Assembly: GCF_007753265.1 (NCBI RefSeq)
Contig: NZ_CP036349.1
Location: forward strand, 1,149,363-1,213,362
Length of the DNA stretch: 64,000 nt
From: Botrimarina mediterranea
GTDB lineage: Bacteria; Planctomycetota; Planctomycetia; Pirellulales; Lacipirellulaceae
Reading direction: 5' to 3'
Numbering within the stretch: the stretch's first letter is position 1; each line of letters opens with the position of its first letter. Below the pieces are notes generated by a model that did not search any database, was not told the origin of the DNA, and saw nothing but the letters and a program-made list of their open reading frames with translations. Position numbers and translations under genes: made by a program. Of the stretch, positions 9,156 through 17,620 are shown one piece after another.

Positions 9156-10565
9156 ATGTCCGCCGGCCGCAACACGCCCGATATCGCTTCACTCCTCTTG
9201 GTCGATGATGACCGGCAGGTGCTGGAGTCGATGGCCGATTGGCTGCGTGACCAGGGTTACGCCGTTGAAACCGCGACCGGTCAAGCCGAGGCGATCGAGC
9301 GCTTCACGGCGAAGGGCTACGACCTGTTGTTGTGCGACATTCGCTTGCAGGATGGCGACGGCTTCGACGTGCTTGAGCAAGCGCTGCGCCGTCGCCCCGG
9401 CATGCAGGTCATCTTGCTGACGGGATACGGCACGGCCGACTCAGCGATCGATGCGATCCGCGCCGGCGCCTTCGACTATCTCACCAAGCCGCTCATCGAC
9501 GACGAGCTGCTGATGGCGATCGAGCGCGCCCTCGGGCAGCGCAAGGTGCTCGCCGAGAACACCGAGCTGCGGCAGAAGCTCGACCGCAAACACGGCATGG
9601 GCCACATCATCGGCGCCGACATGCGGATGATGCGTGTGTTCGACGTGATCGAGAGCGTCGCCGACACCCGCGCTACGGTGCTCGTCACCGGCGAGAGCGG
9701 CACCGGTAAGAGCCTCATCGCCCGCGCGATCCATACCCGCAGCGACCGCAGGACCGGGCCGTTCGTTGAAGTGGCCTGCGGCGCGCTGCCGGAGAACCTG
9801 CTAGAGAGCGAGCTGTTCGGCCACGTCGCCGGCGCGTTCACCGGCGCGGTGAGCAACAAAGTTGGCAAATTCCTCCAGGCGGATGGCGGAACGATCTTCC
9901 TCGACGAGATCGGCACCGCCACGCCGGCGATGCAGGTCAAGCTGTTACGCGTGCTACAAGAACTGGCCTTCGAGGCCGTCGGCGGCAGCGAGACGCACCG
10001 CGTTGACGTGCGGGTGGTGCTCGCCACCAACGAAGACTTGGCGAAGAACGTCGCCGACGGCACGTTCCGCCAGGACCTCTACTACCGCATCAATGTTATC
10101 AATCTCGAACTGCCGCCGTTGCGGGGGCGTTCAAGCGACATCCCGCTGCTCGCCCAGAAGTTCCTCGAAGAGGTCCGCGAGGACGCCAACCGCCCGAACG
10201 TCACGGGGTTCAGCGACGACGCCATCGCCGCGATGCAGCGCTACAACTGGCCGGGCAACGTCCGCGAGTTGCAGAACGTCGTCGAGCGCTGCGTGCTGCT
10301 AAGCCGCGGCGCTGCGATCACGCTGCACGACCTGCCTCCGGAGATGCGTCTGCCGGGCGTCGCGTTGGGCGGCTCGACGAGCTACGCGGGCCAGACGCTC
10401 AAGGAAGCCCTCGAAGGCCCCGAGCGGGCGATCATCCTCGAGGTGCTCGAGCTGAACCAATGGAACCGCAACGAAACCGCCGACCAACTCGGCATCAACC
10501 GCACGACGCTTTATAAGAAGATGAAGCGGCTGGGGCTCGAGGACCGGGCGCCGGTGGGGAGTTAG
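9156..10565 (+). CDS. Sigma-54-dependent response regulator (NtrC/AtoC family)
   Basis: 469 residues in three domains. The receiver (about 12-125) has the acidic pair in LLVDDDR, phospho-acceptor D61 (LLCDIRL), the switch residue in LLTGYG and the conserved Lys in YLTKPL. The AAA+ domain has Walker A GESGTGKS, the sigma-54-contacting GAFTGA loop, Walker B (IFLDEIGT) and an arginine-finger region ([11 protein letters not shown]). A Fis-type helix-turn-helix ends the protein ([20 protein letters not shown]). It activates sigma-54 promoters after phosphorylation. No cognate histidine kinase is adjacent, so it is an orphan here and its targets are unknown. Confidence 0.95.
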   Translation: MSAGRNTPDIASLLLVDDDRQVLESMADWLRDQGYAVETATGQAEAIERFTAKGYDLLLCDIRLQDGDGFDVLEQALRRRPGMQVILLTGYGTADSAIDAIRAGAFDYLTKPLIDDELLMAIERALGQRKVLAENTELRQKLDRKHGMGHIIGADMRMMRVFDVIESVADTRATVLVTGESGTGKSLIARAIHTRSDRRTGPFVEVACGALPENLLESELFGHVAGAFTGAVSNKVGKFLQADGGTIFLDEIGTATPAMQVKLLRVLQELAFEAVGGSETHRVDVRVVLATNEDLAKNVADGTFRQDLYYRINVINLELPPLRGRSSDIPLLAQKFLEEVREDANRPNVTGFSDDAIAAMQRYNWPGNVRELQNVVERCVLLSRGAAITLHDLPPEMRLPGVALGGSTSYAGQTLKEALEGPERAIILEVLELNQWNRNETADQLGINRTTLYKKMKRLGLEDRAPVGS

Positions 10566-10576
10566 TGACGCCCCGT

Positions 10577-10658
10577 GTGAGCGGCACGGCGCTAGCCGCC
10601 GATGGTGTGATGGGTTGTCGTCGGGTGGTTCACCGGTGGCTAGCGCCATGCCGCTCAC
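10577..10658. repeat. Hairpin, GTGAGCGGCACGGCGCTAGC type
   Basis: The left arm GTGAGCGGCACGGCGCTAGC and right arm GCTAGCGCCATGCCGCTCAC form about a 25-bp stem with one or two mismatches. It lies between the convergent regulator (ends 10565) and hypothetical gene (ends 10667), so it could serve as a bidirectional transcription terminator although no U-tract follows. Confidence 0.85.
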
Positions 10659-10666
10659 CCATGCGG

Positions 10667-11173
10667 TTAGATTGGTGGATCGAGGTCGGGAACCGACCCA
10701 TCATCCGACGGCGGTTCGCGACGGATTTCTTCGCGGATGACGGGCGGCTCCATCGGCTTGAAGTCGTGGGCTTCGTAGCTCCGCTCTAGCGGCGTGCCAT
10801 CGGCGAGGCGGAGCCAGTAGCGGACGACGCCCGCGTGCTCGTCCCAGTGAATGTCGCGTACCTGGCCGACGTGCGGCTCATTAGTCATGCCGCGGGCGCG
10901 GACCTCGACCCAGTCGCCGAGATCGATCCCCTCGTAAGGCGCCTCACGCCACAGGGAGGGTTTCACCCGGATCGACAAGTCGCCGTAGTAGAGGACGACA
11001 TAGTCCCCACGCTCGCCGTCGCGGCGCCAGATGCGGGGGCTGGGGATCATCGACCGGGCCGTCGCCACGTCCTCGGGATGCACCCAGTCGTCCCCGTCCT
11101 GCGGCCACCAGGGGAAGTAGCCGTACTTGGGGTCGGTCTTGATTGGCGGCAGGGGGGGCAGCTCGTGCGACAT
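10667..11173 (-). CDS. Hypothetical cytoplasmic protein
   Basis: 168 residues from the ATG with 5' end 11173 (MSHELPPLPP). There is no signal peptide or membrane helix. The sequence is rich in Trp, Tyr, Pro and charged residues (PKYGYFPWWPQDGDDWVHPED; GDYVVLYYGDLSIRVKP; VRYWLRLADGTPLERSYEAHDF). The short strands and GDWVEVRARG segment suggest a small beta-barrel or SH3-like fold, but no family is recognised. The C-terminal 25 residues are acidic and proline-rich, probably disordered. It is transcribed away from the NTPase gene that starts 209 bases upstream, with a hairpin repeat between. Confidence 0.7.
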   Translation of the reverse strand: MSHELPPLPPIKTDPKYGYFPWWPQDGDDWVHPEDVATARSMIPSPRIWRRDGERGDYVVLYYGDLSIRVKPSLWREAPYEGIDLGDWVEVRARGMTNEPHVGQVRDIHWDEHAGVVRYWLRLADGTPLERSYEAHDFKPMEPPVIREEIRREPPSDDGSVPDLDPPI

Positions 11174-11217
11174 GCTTCGATTATACCGCAAATGGCGGGC
11201 TTTCCATCGATTTGGAG

Positions 11218-11286
11218 CTCAGCCGCGGGCGGCAGCCCACGGAGCCCCTGCGCAGGGTTCTCCGTGGGCTGCCGCCCGCGGCTGAG
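11218..11286. repeat. Hairpin, CTCAGCCGCGGGCGGCAGCC type
   Basis: Nearly perfect palindrome of about 30-bp arms (CTCAGCCGCGGGCGGCAGCC and its complement) around CCTGCGCAGG. Related copies: 60642-60714 (complete, degenerate) and half-copies near 15853-15885 and 53213-53240. It lies between divergent genes. Confidence 0.88.
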
Positions 11287-11381
11287 GCGTTTCGAGGTGG
11301 GGGCCGTCCCTTGGCGCTCTCTGTGACGTACCCTTTGTTGCGAAATAGCATCGCGTCCCGCACCGACTCCCGCTTACGGCT

Positions 11382-12872
11382 ATGCGTACCGACGACTTCT
11401 TCAACCACTACGGCGTCACCCGCAACCCGTTTGCGGAGGAAGACGCGCAGACCGACCAGGTCTTCAAGTCGCGTTGCCGCGAAGTGCGCCACCCGGCTTG
11501 GGACAAGGTCTACGGCAGCCCCAACGACCCGGCGACCTCGCTGGTCTTTGGAGAGAAGGGCGCCGGCAAGACGGCGATGCGGTTGCAGATTGTCCAAGCC
11601 GTCGGCAAGCACAACGAGACGGCGAAGCCCGAGGACCGCGTCTGGGTCATCGAGTACGACGACTTCAACCCGCTGCTCGATCGCTTCGCCGATCGTTTGC
11701 CCGCTCGCAAGGGTCGCGACGCGCATCGTGTGCTCGAAGAGTGGAAACTGTGGGACCACATGGACGGCGTGTTGTCGATCGCCATCACGGACCTCGTGGA
11801 TCGACTGCTCGACAAGACTCGCCTCGACCGCCGCAGCCTCAAGAACCTCGACGCGGCGCAGCGCCGCGACCTCATGCTGCTGGCAGCGTGCTACGACGAC
11901 TCGACCGCCGAGCCCCAGAGCCAGCGTTGGAAGCGACTGGCGAGCGTGGTGGGTTATCCCACTTGGCTGGCGTCGGGCTGGTTCTGGATTGGCGTCGCCA
12001 TCACCGCCGCGATCCTTGGCGCTATCGTGCTGTTCCACTACTGGGACTGGTATCACATCAAGTCCTGGCTGGCCTGGCCGTGGACGTACGTGGCGATCGC
12101 CGCCGGCTGGGCGCCTTGGGTGGTAAAGTGGTTCAGCCGTCACCGTCGTGCGTGGAAAGTCGCCAGCAACGTTCGTGTCTTGCGACGCGACCGCGGGACC
12201 CTCGCCGGACTCTTGATGCGGGTCCGCACTGAGGACCTCGAGAACCAACCCCTGCCTGATAAGCGGCGCACTGACGACCGATATGAGCTGCTCGGCAAGC
12301 TCCAGGGCGTGCTCCGCTCGCTCGGCTACGGCGGCGTCATGGTGCTGGTGGACCGCGTTGACGAGCCGCACCTGTTAGGCGGTCGTGTCGAGGCGATGCG
12401 CGACTTCGTCTGGTCGATGCTCGACAACAAGTTCCTCCGCCAGCCGGGCCTTGGGTTCAAGCTGCTGCTTCCGGCCGAGGTGCTCGATTATCTGAACCGC
12501 GAAGACCGAGATTTCCACCAGCGGGCCCGGCTCGACAAGCAGAACGTCATCCCGTCGCTCGACTGGACGGCAGAAGCCCTGTCGGACTTGGCGAACGCCC
12601 GACTCGCCGCTTGCACCGAGCAGGACCCGCCGCCGATGCTGCGCGATTTGATCGACCCTGCGGTGAGCGACTCGCGACTCAGCGAGGCTCTTCGCTCACT
12701 GCGGACGCCGAGGCACCTGTTCAAGTTCTTATTCCGGCTGATCTCGACGCACTGCAATCAGCACCCCGACAGCGATCCGGCGTGGAAGATCGAACCGCAG
12801 ACGTTCGAGGCGGTGCTAGCGGTCTATGCCCGTGAGCAGGCGTCGGTGGATCGGGGGCTGGCGGCGAGCTGA
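11382..12872 (+). CDS. KAP-like P-loop NTPase with two membrane helices
   Basis: 496 residues. It starts MRTDDFFNHYGVTRNPFAEED. Walker A GEKGAGKT is at about 52-59. Two hydrophobic segments follow at about 200-225 (WFWIGVAITAAILGAIVLF) and 232-252 (WPWTYVAIAAGWAPWVV). Walker B (VMVLVDRVDEP) comes after them near residue 320, then an all-alpha C-terminal half. Membrane segments inserted between Walker A and B are a known hallmark of the KAP NTPase family; matching that layout is my evidence, not a database result. KAP proteins are thought to assemble at the inner face of the membrane, sometimes in phage defence. No defence genes adjoin it. Likely a membrane-tethered ATPase of unknown client. 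Confidence 0.75.
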   Translation: MRTDDFFNHYGVTRNPFAEEDAQTDQVFKSRCREVRHPAWDKVYGSPNDPATSLVFGEKGAGKTAMRLQIVQAVGKHNETAKPEDRVWVIEYDDFNPLLDRFADRLPARKGRDAHRVLEEWKLWDHMDGVLSIAITDLVDRLLDKTRLDRRSLKNLDAAQRRDLMLLAACYDDSTAEPQSQRWKRLASVVGYPTWLASGWFWIGVAITAAILGAIVLFHYWDWYHIKSWLAWPWTYVAIAAGWAPWVVKWFSRHRRAWKVASNVRVLRRDRGTLAGLLMRVRTEDLENQPLPDKRRTDDRYELLGKLQGVLRSLGYGGVMVLVDRVDEPHLLGGRVEAMRDFVWSMLDNKFLRQPGLGFKLLLPAEVLDYLNREDRDFHQRARLDKQNVIPSLDWTAEALSDLANARLAACTEQDPPPMLRDLIDPAVSDSRLSEALRSLRTPRHLFKFLFRLISTHCNQHPDSDPAWKIEPQTFEAVLAVYAREQASVDRGLAAS

Positions 12873-12889
12873 CGCTGTTGCGATCGGCG

Positions 12890-12969
12890 TTCAGCTATCA
12901 GCATTCAGCTGCAAGATATCGACGGAGTCGATTCTCAAGAAAGCTGACCGCTGATGGCTGATGGCTGAC
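12890..12969. repeat. TCAGCTATCAGCATTCAGC palindrome
   Basis: The left arm TCAGCTATCAGCATTCAGC and right arm GCTGACCGCTGATGGCTGA pair imperfectly; the right side repeats CTGATGG. One copy, between two co-directional genes. Confidence 0.7.
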
Positions 12970-13076
12970 CGCCCTTTGCAACCGGCGTTGACCGTAATCT
13001 AGCGCTATGCCACTCTCCGCGCCGGCCGCTTGTCCCGCGGCGAAGTATTTCACGTCGTGGCTAGGAGGCCTGTGCC

Positions 13077-13694
13077 GTGCGCTGCGTTTGCCTGGTGAGT
13101 CTGTCGGTGTTGGGTTTGGTAGTCGCTTCGGGCTGTTCACAGTCCGAGCCCGGGCAACCGGCGATGACGAAGAAGGCGCAGCCCGCCGGAACCTTCCAGC
13201 CGGCGACCGGAGTCGTCCAGCAGGCGCCGCCGCTGGACCCGGCGGTCGCGAAGGCGATCGGTTCATCGGCCGAGACTTTTATGCGGGCGATCCTGGCGGG
13301 CGACACGGGTAGCGCCATGACACTGCTTACCGCGAAGGCGACCGAGCGTTGTCAGGCGGACCCCAGCGCGCTCACACCGATGGGGATGGACGTCGAGCAA
13401 CTCGTCGTCGGTGAGGTGCGTCTGCTGAGTGAAGCCGAGGCCGCTGCGCAGTGCCTCGTCACCGAGCGTGGCGCCTCCGCGTCGCAGGAGTTGTGTTGCC
13501 TGCTGAAGCTCGAAGAGAGCGGCTGGCGCGTCTGCGGTCTGGCCTGCGACACCGGCGACGGCTCGGCCACCGTGGTCAGCTTCGAGGAAGACCTCCAAGC
13601 CGCGTCAAGCCCCCAATTTGTCGAAGGGGCGGACCCCGCTAAGGCAGAGGTCCCGCGGACCGCGAACGCGCCGTCTACGGGCGAAATCCGTTAG
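13077..13694 (+). CDS. Small exported lipoprotein
   Basis: 205 residues from GTG 13077, chosen because a strong AGGAGG lies nine bases upstream. The signal MRCVCLVSLSVLGLVVASGC has a lipobox (VASGC). The mature part begins with a Pro/Gln linker, then about residues 60-165 form an alpha/beta unit (AETFMRAILAGDTGSAMTLL then WRVCGLACDTG). This helix-then-strand layout resembles small NTF2-like or DUF4878-type lipoproteins, in which the strands form a cone around a pocket; I suggest this only as a possible fold. The tail is disordered. No partner is evident next to it. Confidence 0.8.
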   Translation: MRCVCLVSLSVLGLVVASGCSQSEPGQPAMTKKAQPAGTFQPATGVVQQAPPLDPAVAKAIGSSAETFMRAILAGDTGSAMTLLTAKATERCQADPSALTPMGMDVEQLVVGEVRLLSEAEAAAQCLVTERGASASQELCCLLKLEESGWRVCGLACDTGDGSATVVSFEEDLQAASSPQFVEGADPAKAEVPRTANAPSTGEIR

Positions 13695-14020
13695 AGACCC
13701 GCGTTTTTCCGCGGTTTCCTGCGACAACCCGCCGCACCGGGGGTCGATTTTATCGACTTTCCCGGATCGGCCCCTTTACAGCCCCCCCGGTCTTGCTAAC
13801 TTCAGCGCCCCGGACCGCAAGGTTGTTGTAATCGGCAATGTCGCCGTAGACACCCCAGTCGGTCTGGCGCCCCGCCGCGTTGGCGGCGGTGACCCTTACA
13901 TGCCCGAGGGGTTCACGCATCGGATTGCGTGACGCCGACGGCGGTCGTCAGCGGCGCTGTTGCAGTGTCCCCCCGGGACCGGCGCCAGGCGGCAAGACCC
14001 GATGCTGGGAGAAACCAGAG
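13695..14020. other. Intergenic region upstream of Cys-rich gene, no gene seen
   Basis: 326 bases with no supported gene. TCGATTTTATCGA at about 13745 is a short AT-rich palindrome. The final GAGAAACCAGAG before the ATG is a weak ribosome-binding site. The length suggests a long 5' leader for the Cys-rich gene, but I cannot point to a promoter. Confidence 0.4.
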
Positions 14021-14410
14021 ATGAAGAACGTTTTCGCTTTCGCTGTTGCTATGGCCGTCGTCCTGTCGGCTGGCGTCCAGGCTGAGGCCGGTCTGTTCGG
14101 TGGCTGCCACAAGAACCGCGGCTGTGCCTCGGCTTGTGAGCCGACCTGCTGCGAGGCCGCTCCGGTCTGCTGCGAAGAGCCCGCCCCTTGCTGCGAGCCC
14201 GCTCCCGTTTGCGAGCCCGCCCCGGTCTGCGAAGAGCCGGCCCCTTGCGCCCCGGCTTGTGAGCCCGCTCCTTGCTGCGAGCCGGCCCCGACCTGCTGCG
14301 ACCCGTGCGACCCCTGCTGCAAGCCCAAGCGCTGCGGCTTCTTCGCTCGCATGAAGGCCAAGCACGCCGCCAAGCATTGCTGTGCCGCTCCGGCTCCTTG
14401 CTGCGGCTGA
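14021..14410 (+). CDS. Cysteine-rich exported protein
   Basis: 129 residues from ATG 14021. The signal peptide (MKNVFAFAVAMAVVLSAGVQ, cleaved after AEA) is followed by a mature part composed almost wholly of short repeats of type C-E-P-A-P-C/V-C, with about two dozen Cys, then a basic tail (CGFFARMKAKHAAKH). No catalytic residue is recognisable. Regular Cys pairs in an exported protein suggest a disulfide-crosslinked surface or envelope protein, or a metal-binding one. A second Cys-rich exported protein at 51940 has the same ending type and also its own strong terminator. The gene stands alone with a long leader and intrinsic terminator, as expected of a highly expressed single gene (inference). 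Confidence 0.85.
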   Translation: MKNVFAFAVAMAVVLSAGVQAEAGLFGGCHKNRGCASACEPTCCEAAPVCCEEPAPCCEPAPVCEPAPVCEEPAPCAPACEPAPCCEPAPTCCDPCDPCCKPKRCGFFARMKAKHAAKHCCAAPAPCCG

Positions 14411-14476
14411 GTCCTGCTTAGCAGGAACGTCGATTCAGCAATTCAGCTGACGCGACAACTCTGAGATTGCATCACG

Positions 14477-14518
14477 AAGAACCCGCCATCCTCAGCGAGG
14501 ATGGCGGGTTCTTTTTTT
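14477..14518 (+). terminator. Intrinsic terminator after Cys-rich gene
   Basis: Perfect GC-rich stem GAACCCGCCATCCTC / GAGGATGGCGGGTTC with loop AGC, followed by TTTTTTT. It lies 66 bases after the stop codon. Confidence 0.95.
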
Positions 14519-14537
14519 GCGCACGGGTCAGTGGTTA

Positions 14538-14900
14538 GGTGAGCCGGGAGTGTGAGCGACCGGAGTGAAGCGGGAGCACGGAAATTGAGTGTGTATCCGA
14601 CGCCCTCCGGTCGCTGACCAGGATTATGCAACGGCTAGCAGTACAAGGTTGGGCAGTAGAAGAAGCGTTAGCGCGTTGTGTCCCCCTGCTTCTTCAGAGG
14701 GAGGCCGCTTTCTCTGGTAAACGGGGGGAGGGTGCTGAAGCGAGTACCGGGCGCACCCCCTCCCCCCGTTTACCGGAATAAGCGGCCTCACCCGAAGGCG
14801 GTGGAGGGGGATCAAGGGCGCTAACGCTTCCTCGATTGAACTACCGAGCCCACTTCTCACTGCTAGCCCTTGCATAATCCTGTGACGCTCCCGGCTCGCC
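14538..14900. repeat. GAGCCGGGAGTG palindrome split by an inserted element
   Basis: The left arm starts at 14538 (GTGAGCCGGGAGTGTGAGCG) and runs to CGGTCGCTGAC; its continuation TGACGCTCCCGGCTCGCC resumes only at 14883. The 264 bases between are the foreign element annotated at 14619. The intact form is seen at 1320-1395. Confidence 0.88.
14619..14882. mobile_element. MITE-like foldback element with 23-bp inverted ends and TGAC duplication
   Basis: The ends are CAGGATTATGCAA... and ...TTGCATAATCCTG. The terminal inverted repeat is 23 bp with a single mismatch (23rd-base ends at CTAGCAG/CTGCTAG). The element is flanked by the direct repeat TGAC at 14615-14618 and 14883-14886, which is present once in intact copies of the host palindrome. 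The interior is a second long palindrome: GAAGCGTTAGCGC pairs with GCGCTAACGCTTCC, GAGGCCGCTT with AAGCGGCCTC, and GTAAACGGGGGGAGG with CCTCCCCCCGTTTAC. It has no coding capacity. Any transposase must act in trans from elsewhere. The interior resembles the repeat at 42824-43007. Confidence 0.88.
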
Positions 14901-14982
14901 TTTTTAGCGATGGCGTCTTGTGGCTTTGGCACCAACGCCGCTAGGCTCTGCCGGTTCCTTCCGCCCCATCCCGGCGCCGGCG

Positions 14983-15753
14983 ATGCAAGCTTTCGAGGTC
15001 CATCTCGACGCCTATCACGGGCCGCTCGACCTGCTGCTCTATCTCGTTAAGAAGGAAGAGCTGCCGGTCGCCGAGTTGCCGTTGGCAGTGGTGACGCAGC
15101 AGTACCTCGATTACGTAGCGGTGATCGAGCGGCTCGACCCCAATGCGGTAGGCGACTTTCTCGATGTCGCCAGCCTGCTCTTGGAGATCAAGTCGCGGAG
15201 CGTTCTTCCCTCCGCGGAGGAGGCGGCCGAGGGGCAGCCGCTCGACGACGAAGCGATCGAGTCCCCCGGCGACCTCGTGCAGCGGCTGCTAGAGTTCAAG
15301 GAGTACCGCGACGCGGCCGCGAAGCTCGAAACGCTGCGGCTCGACTGGTCGAGGCGCTACACCCGCACGGTCGCCCCGCCGCGGACGGAGGTGGACCCCG
15401 CCGAGCAGCCGATCGAAGGGGTCGAGCTCTGGGACCTCGTCAGCGCCTTTGCTCGGGTGATGCGCGACCGTCTCGCGCCGGCCAAGCTCCCTGAGACGAT
15501 CTACTACGACGAGACGCCGATCCACAAGCACATGGTGCGGATCGACGCTTTGCTGCGGGCGGCCGACGGGACGGTGCCGTTCGAGGACCTCTTCCCCGAG
15601 GGACCGGTCCATAAATCGACTCTCGTGGGTGTCTTCCTGGCGATGCTGGAGCTGATCCGCTACCGCCACGCCCTTGCCCATCAGCCGGAGCGCTACGGCG
15701 CCATCACGCTGGAAGCGGGGCCGGCGCCGCTGGACGTGTCTTTGATGTCTTAG
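14983..15753 (+). CDS. scpA: Segregation and condensation protein A
   Basis: 256 residues from ATG 14983 (MQAFEVHLDAYHGPLDLLLY); a GTG at 14920 would add a leader without homology to the family. The opening, with FEGPLDLLLxLI-type motif seen as YHGPLDLLLYLVKKEEL, is the ScpA/Rec8 kleisin N-terminus that contacts the SMC neck. The middle is acidic and variable. The C-terminal winged helix (FEDLFPEGPVHKSTLVGVFLAMLELIRY) binds the SMC head. It acts with SMC and ScpB in chromosome condensation; ScpB and SMC are not in the window. The gene begins just after the MITE-bearing repeat. Confidence 0.93.
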   Translation: MQAFEVHLDAYHGPLDLLLYLVKKEELPVAELPLAVVTQQYLDYVAVIERLDPNAVGDFLDVASLLLEIKSRSVLPSAEEAAEGQPLDDEAIESPGDLVQRLLEFKEYRDAAAKLETLRLDWSRRYTRTVAPPRTEVDPAEQPIEGVELWDLVSAFARVMRDRLAPAKLPETIYYDETPIHKHMVRIDALLRAADGTVPFEDLFPEGPVHKSTLVGVFLAMLELIRYRHALAHQPERYGAITLEAGPAPLDVSLMS

Positions 15754-15852
15754 GCGGGTTTCTCGCGGCGGGGATTGGGGCGATAATCGCGGATTCTCCG
15801 TGGTCTTCCGCCCCCCGCAAAGAACCCACGAAGACGGTCAGCCATCCGTCGG

Positions 15853-15885
15853 GTCGCAGCCGTAGGCGGCAGCCCACGGCGCGCC
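15853..15885. repeat. Half-copy of CAGCCGCGGGCGGCAGCCCACGG family
   Basis: GCAGCCGTAGGCGGCAGCCC without an opposing arm; compare the complete hairpin at 11218-11286. Confidence 0.6.
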
Positions 15886-15921
15886 ACGACACGCTCCCCC
15901 ATCTCGCCACACTCCCCAGCT

Positions 15922-16761
15922 TTGCCCAACAACGCCCCCGTCAAAACGCTCAAGCACGGCGACCTCACCATCGAGGGCTACAGCCGCGCCGCGGTCCAGA
16001 GCTACTGGCGGCTGCCGGAGTTGAGCCTCGGCTTCGACCTCGGCTTGCAGCCCTGGAGCTTCATGGGGACCGAGACATGGTTCGTCTCGCACGGACACCT
16101 CGACCACATCGCGGCGCTGCCGGTGTACGTGGCGCGGCGGCGGATGATGAAGATGGACCCGCCCGTCATCTACGTCCCGGCCGAGATCCTTGAGAACGTC
16201 AAATCCTTGCTAGCCGCGATGCAACGGCTTGACCGCGGCCGGCTGCCGTGCGAGCTGATCGGCGTCACGCCCGGCGAAGAGATCCAGCTGTCGCGCGAGC
16301 TGATTGTCACGGTGACGCCCACGGTCCACACGGTGCCGTCGGTGGGCTACATCGTTTGGGACCGCCGCAAGAAGCTCAAGCCAGAGTACGAGGGCCTCGA
16401 AGGGACCCAGATCCGCGACATCCGCCTGTCCGGTATCGAAGTCAGCGCCGAGGTCCGCACGCCGATCGTCGGCTACCTCGGCGACACGTCGCCCAAGGGC
16501 CTCGACGACTCGCCCGACATGTACAAGGCGAAGATTCTGATTGCCGAGATGACGTTCGTCTCGCCCGAGCACCGCAAAGAAAAAATCCACAAGCACGGGC
16601 ACATGCACTTGGACGACTGGGTCGAGCGCGCCGCGCTGTTCGAGAACGAGCTGGTGATCGCGGCGCACCTGAGCACGCGGTATCACGCGCGGCAAGCGGA
16701 GAAGATGGTGAAGGAAAAGCTACCCGACATGCTGGGCGATCGCTTGCATCTGTGGTTGTAG
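15922..16761 (+). CDS. Metallo-beta-lactamase-fold hydrolase, RNase Z-like
   Basis: 279 residues. The reading starts at TTG 15922; no ATG precedes the first conserved motif in frame, so the exact start is uncertain. The zinc motif [14 protein letters not shown] (HxHxDH) is at about residues 55-67. [12 protein letters not shown] supplies another His, YLGDTS the Asp, and [14 protein letters not shown] the last His, all in RNase Z order. The protein is shorter than plant-type and similar to the bacterial tRNase Z-like group. Family members cut tRNA precursor 3' trailers; whether this one does, or acts on another ester, is not shown. No tRNA gene is adjacent. Confidence 0.8.
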   Translation: MPNNAPVKTLKHGDLTIEGYSRAAVQSYWRLPELSLGFDLGLQPWSFMGTETWFVSHGHLDHIAALPVYVARRRMMKMDPPVIYVPAEILENVKSLLAAMQRLDRGRLPCELIGVTPGEEIQLSRELIVTVTPTVHTVPSVGYIVWDRRKKLKPEYEGLEGTQIRDIRLSGIEVSAEVRTPIVGYLGDTSPKGLDDSPDMYKAKILIAEMTFVSPEHRKEKIHKHGHMHLDDWVERAALFENELVIAAHLSTRYHARQAEKMVKEKLPDMLGDRLHLWL

Positions 16762-16774
16762 CGGAGGAATGAAG

Positions 16775-16874
16775 CCCCAATGACCAAGCTCCCAATGACC
16801 AATGCAGTGCTGCCGCACGAGTATGTCCCTAGCCCTTCCTGCCATTGGTCATTGGGGCGCGGTCATTGGTCATT
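16775..16874. repeat. CCCCAATGACCAAGC palindrome family, copy 1
   Basis: CCCCAATGACCAAGCTCCCA on the left pairs with CCATTGGTCATTGGGGCGCG and GGTCATTGGTCATTC on the right. Other copies are at 28003-28110 and 40516-40575. It lies between two co-directional genes. Confidence 0.88.
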
Positions 16875-16910
16875 CGTAACCATCGGCCTCGGCACGGACC
16901 GAGGTATCAC

Positions 16911-17495
16911 GTGAACATCCTCCCGCTAACGCCGGCGGCGGTTACGGCGTGGTCCTTCGCTCTCTGGGCGATCGCTGAGGGAGGGGTGCAGCTACTCGGC
17001 GTCCGGCAGCCCGACGCGCCGGACCGGCAGCTAGCGGCGCTGACGCCGCTGCTGGTCGCGTTGTACGGCTGCTTCGGTTTCGGGTGGCTCGACGCGGGCG
17101 TGCTTCAATGGACGACGCTTGGAGTCGAGTGGAGGTGGCTTCGGTGGGTCGGCGTGGCGTTGACGCTGGTTGGCTTCGGGCTGCGGCTGGCGACTCGTTA
17201 TGCGATGAGACGTCACTTCAGCGGCTACGTTCAGACCACTCAAGGGCACCGCTTGGTCACGACGGGGCTCTTTGCGTGGATGCGCCACCCGATCTACCTG
17301 GCGACGCTCCTGCTTTACGTGGGCATGCCGCTCGGTTTCGGCAGTCTGGGCGCCCTGGGTATTGGACTCGGTATCGGGGCGCCAGCTCTTTGGTGGCGGA
17401 TCTGTATTGAGGAGAAGTCGCTAGCGGCGTGGTTCGGTGAGGAGTTCACGGAGTACCAGCGACGCACCGCTCGCCTGATCCCCTATGTTTGGTGA
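16911..17495 (+). CDS. Integral membrane methyltransferase of the ICMT/PEMT superfamily
   Basis: 194 residues from GTG 16911, chosen because GAGG lies seven bases before it and the upstream reading is repeat sequence. There are four to five membrane helices (FALWAIAEGGVQLL; LTPLLVALYGCFGFGWL; GVALTLVGFGLRL; YLATLLLYVGMPLGF). The signature HRLVTTGLFAWMRHPIYLA is the SAM-binding core of isoprenylcysteine carboxyl methyltransferase-type proteins, followed by RICIEEKSLAAWFGEEFTEY, with the conserved E-E-x-x-L and Y positions. Family members methylate lipid or protein carboxyls in the membrane; the substrate here is unknown. Confidence 0.85.
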   Translation: MNILPLTPAAVTAWSFALWAIAEGGVQLLGVRQPDAPDRQLAALTPLLVALYGCFGFGWLDAGVLQWTTLGVEWRWLRWVGVALTLVGFGLRLATRYAMRRHFSGYVQTTQGHRLVTTGLFAWMRHPIYLATLLLYVGMPLGFGSLGALGIGLGIGAPALWWRICIEEKSLAAWFGEEFTEYQRRTARLIPYVW

Positions 17496-17512
17496 CTGGC
17501 CTAGTGTCAGTT

Positions 17513-17620
17513 TCGCTTCTTGGCGGCTTGCGCCTTTTGCGTGAGTCCTCCGACCACTTGCGTGGCCGGCTCGCTTTAAACCTCTCTGCGACTCCGCGTC
17601 TCTGCGCGAGAACGAAGGCG
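17513..17620. repeat. Half-copies of two palindromic families
   Basis: CTTGGCGGCTTGCGCCTTTTGCG followed by TGCGTGGCCGGC and then ACTCCGCGTCTCTGCGCGAG: the same order as near 3104-3200. The remaining bases up to 17915 show no gene; the gap before the TolC-type gene is 420 bases. Confidence 0.6.

Noticed and set aside
10577-10658. Classical rho-independent terminator
   Set aside because: Strong stem but no U-tract on either side, so it is recorded as a repeat.
14021-14410. Metallothionein
   Set aside because: The protein has a signal peptide and regular CEPAPC units; metallothioneins are cytoplasmic and smaller. Metal binding is still possible.
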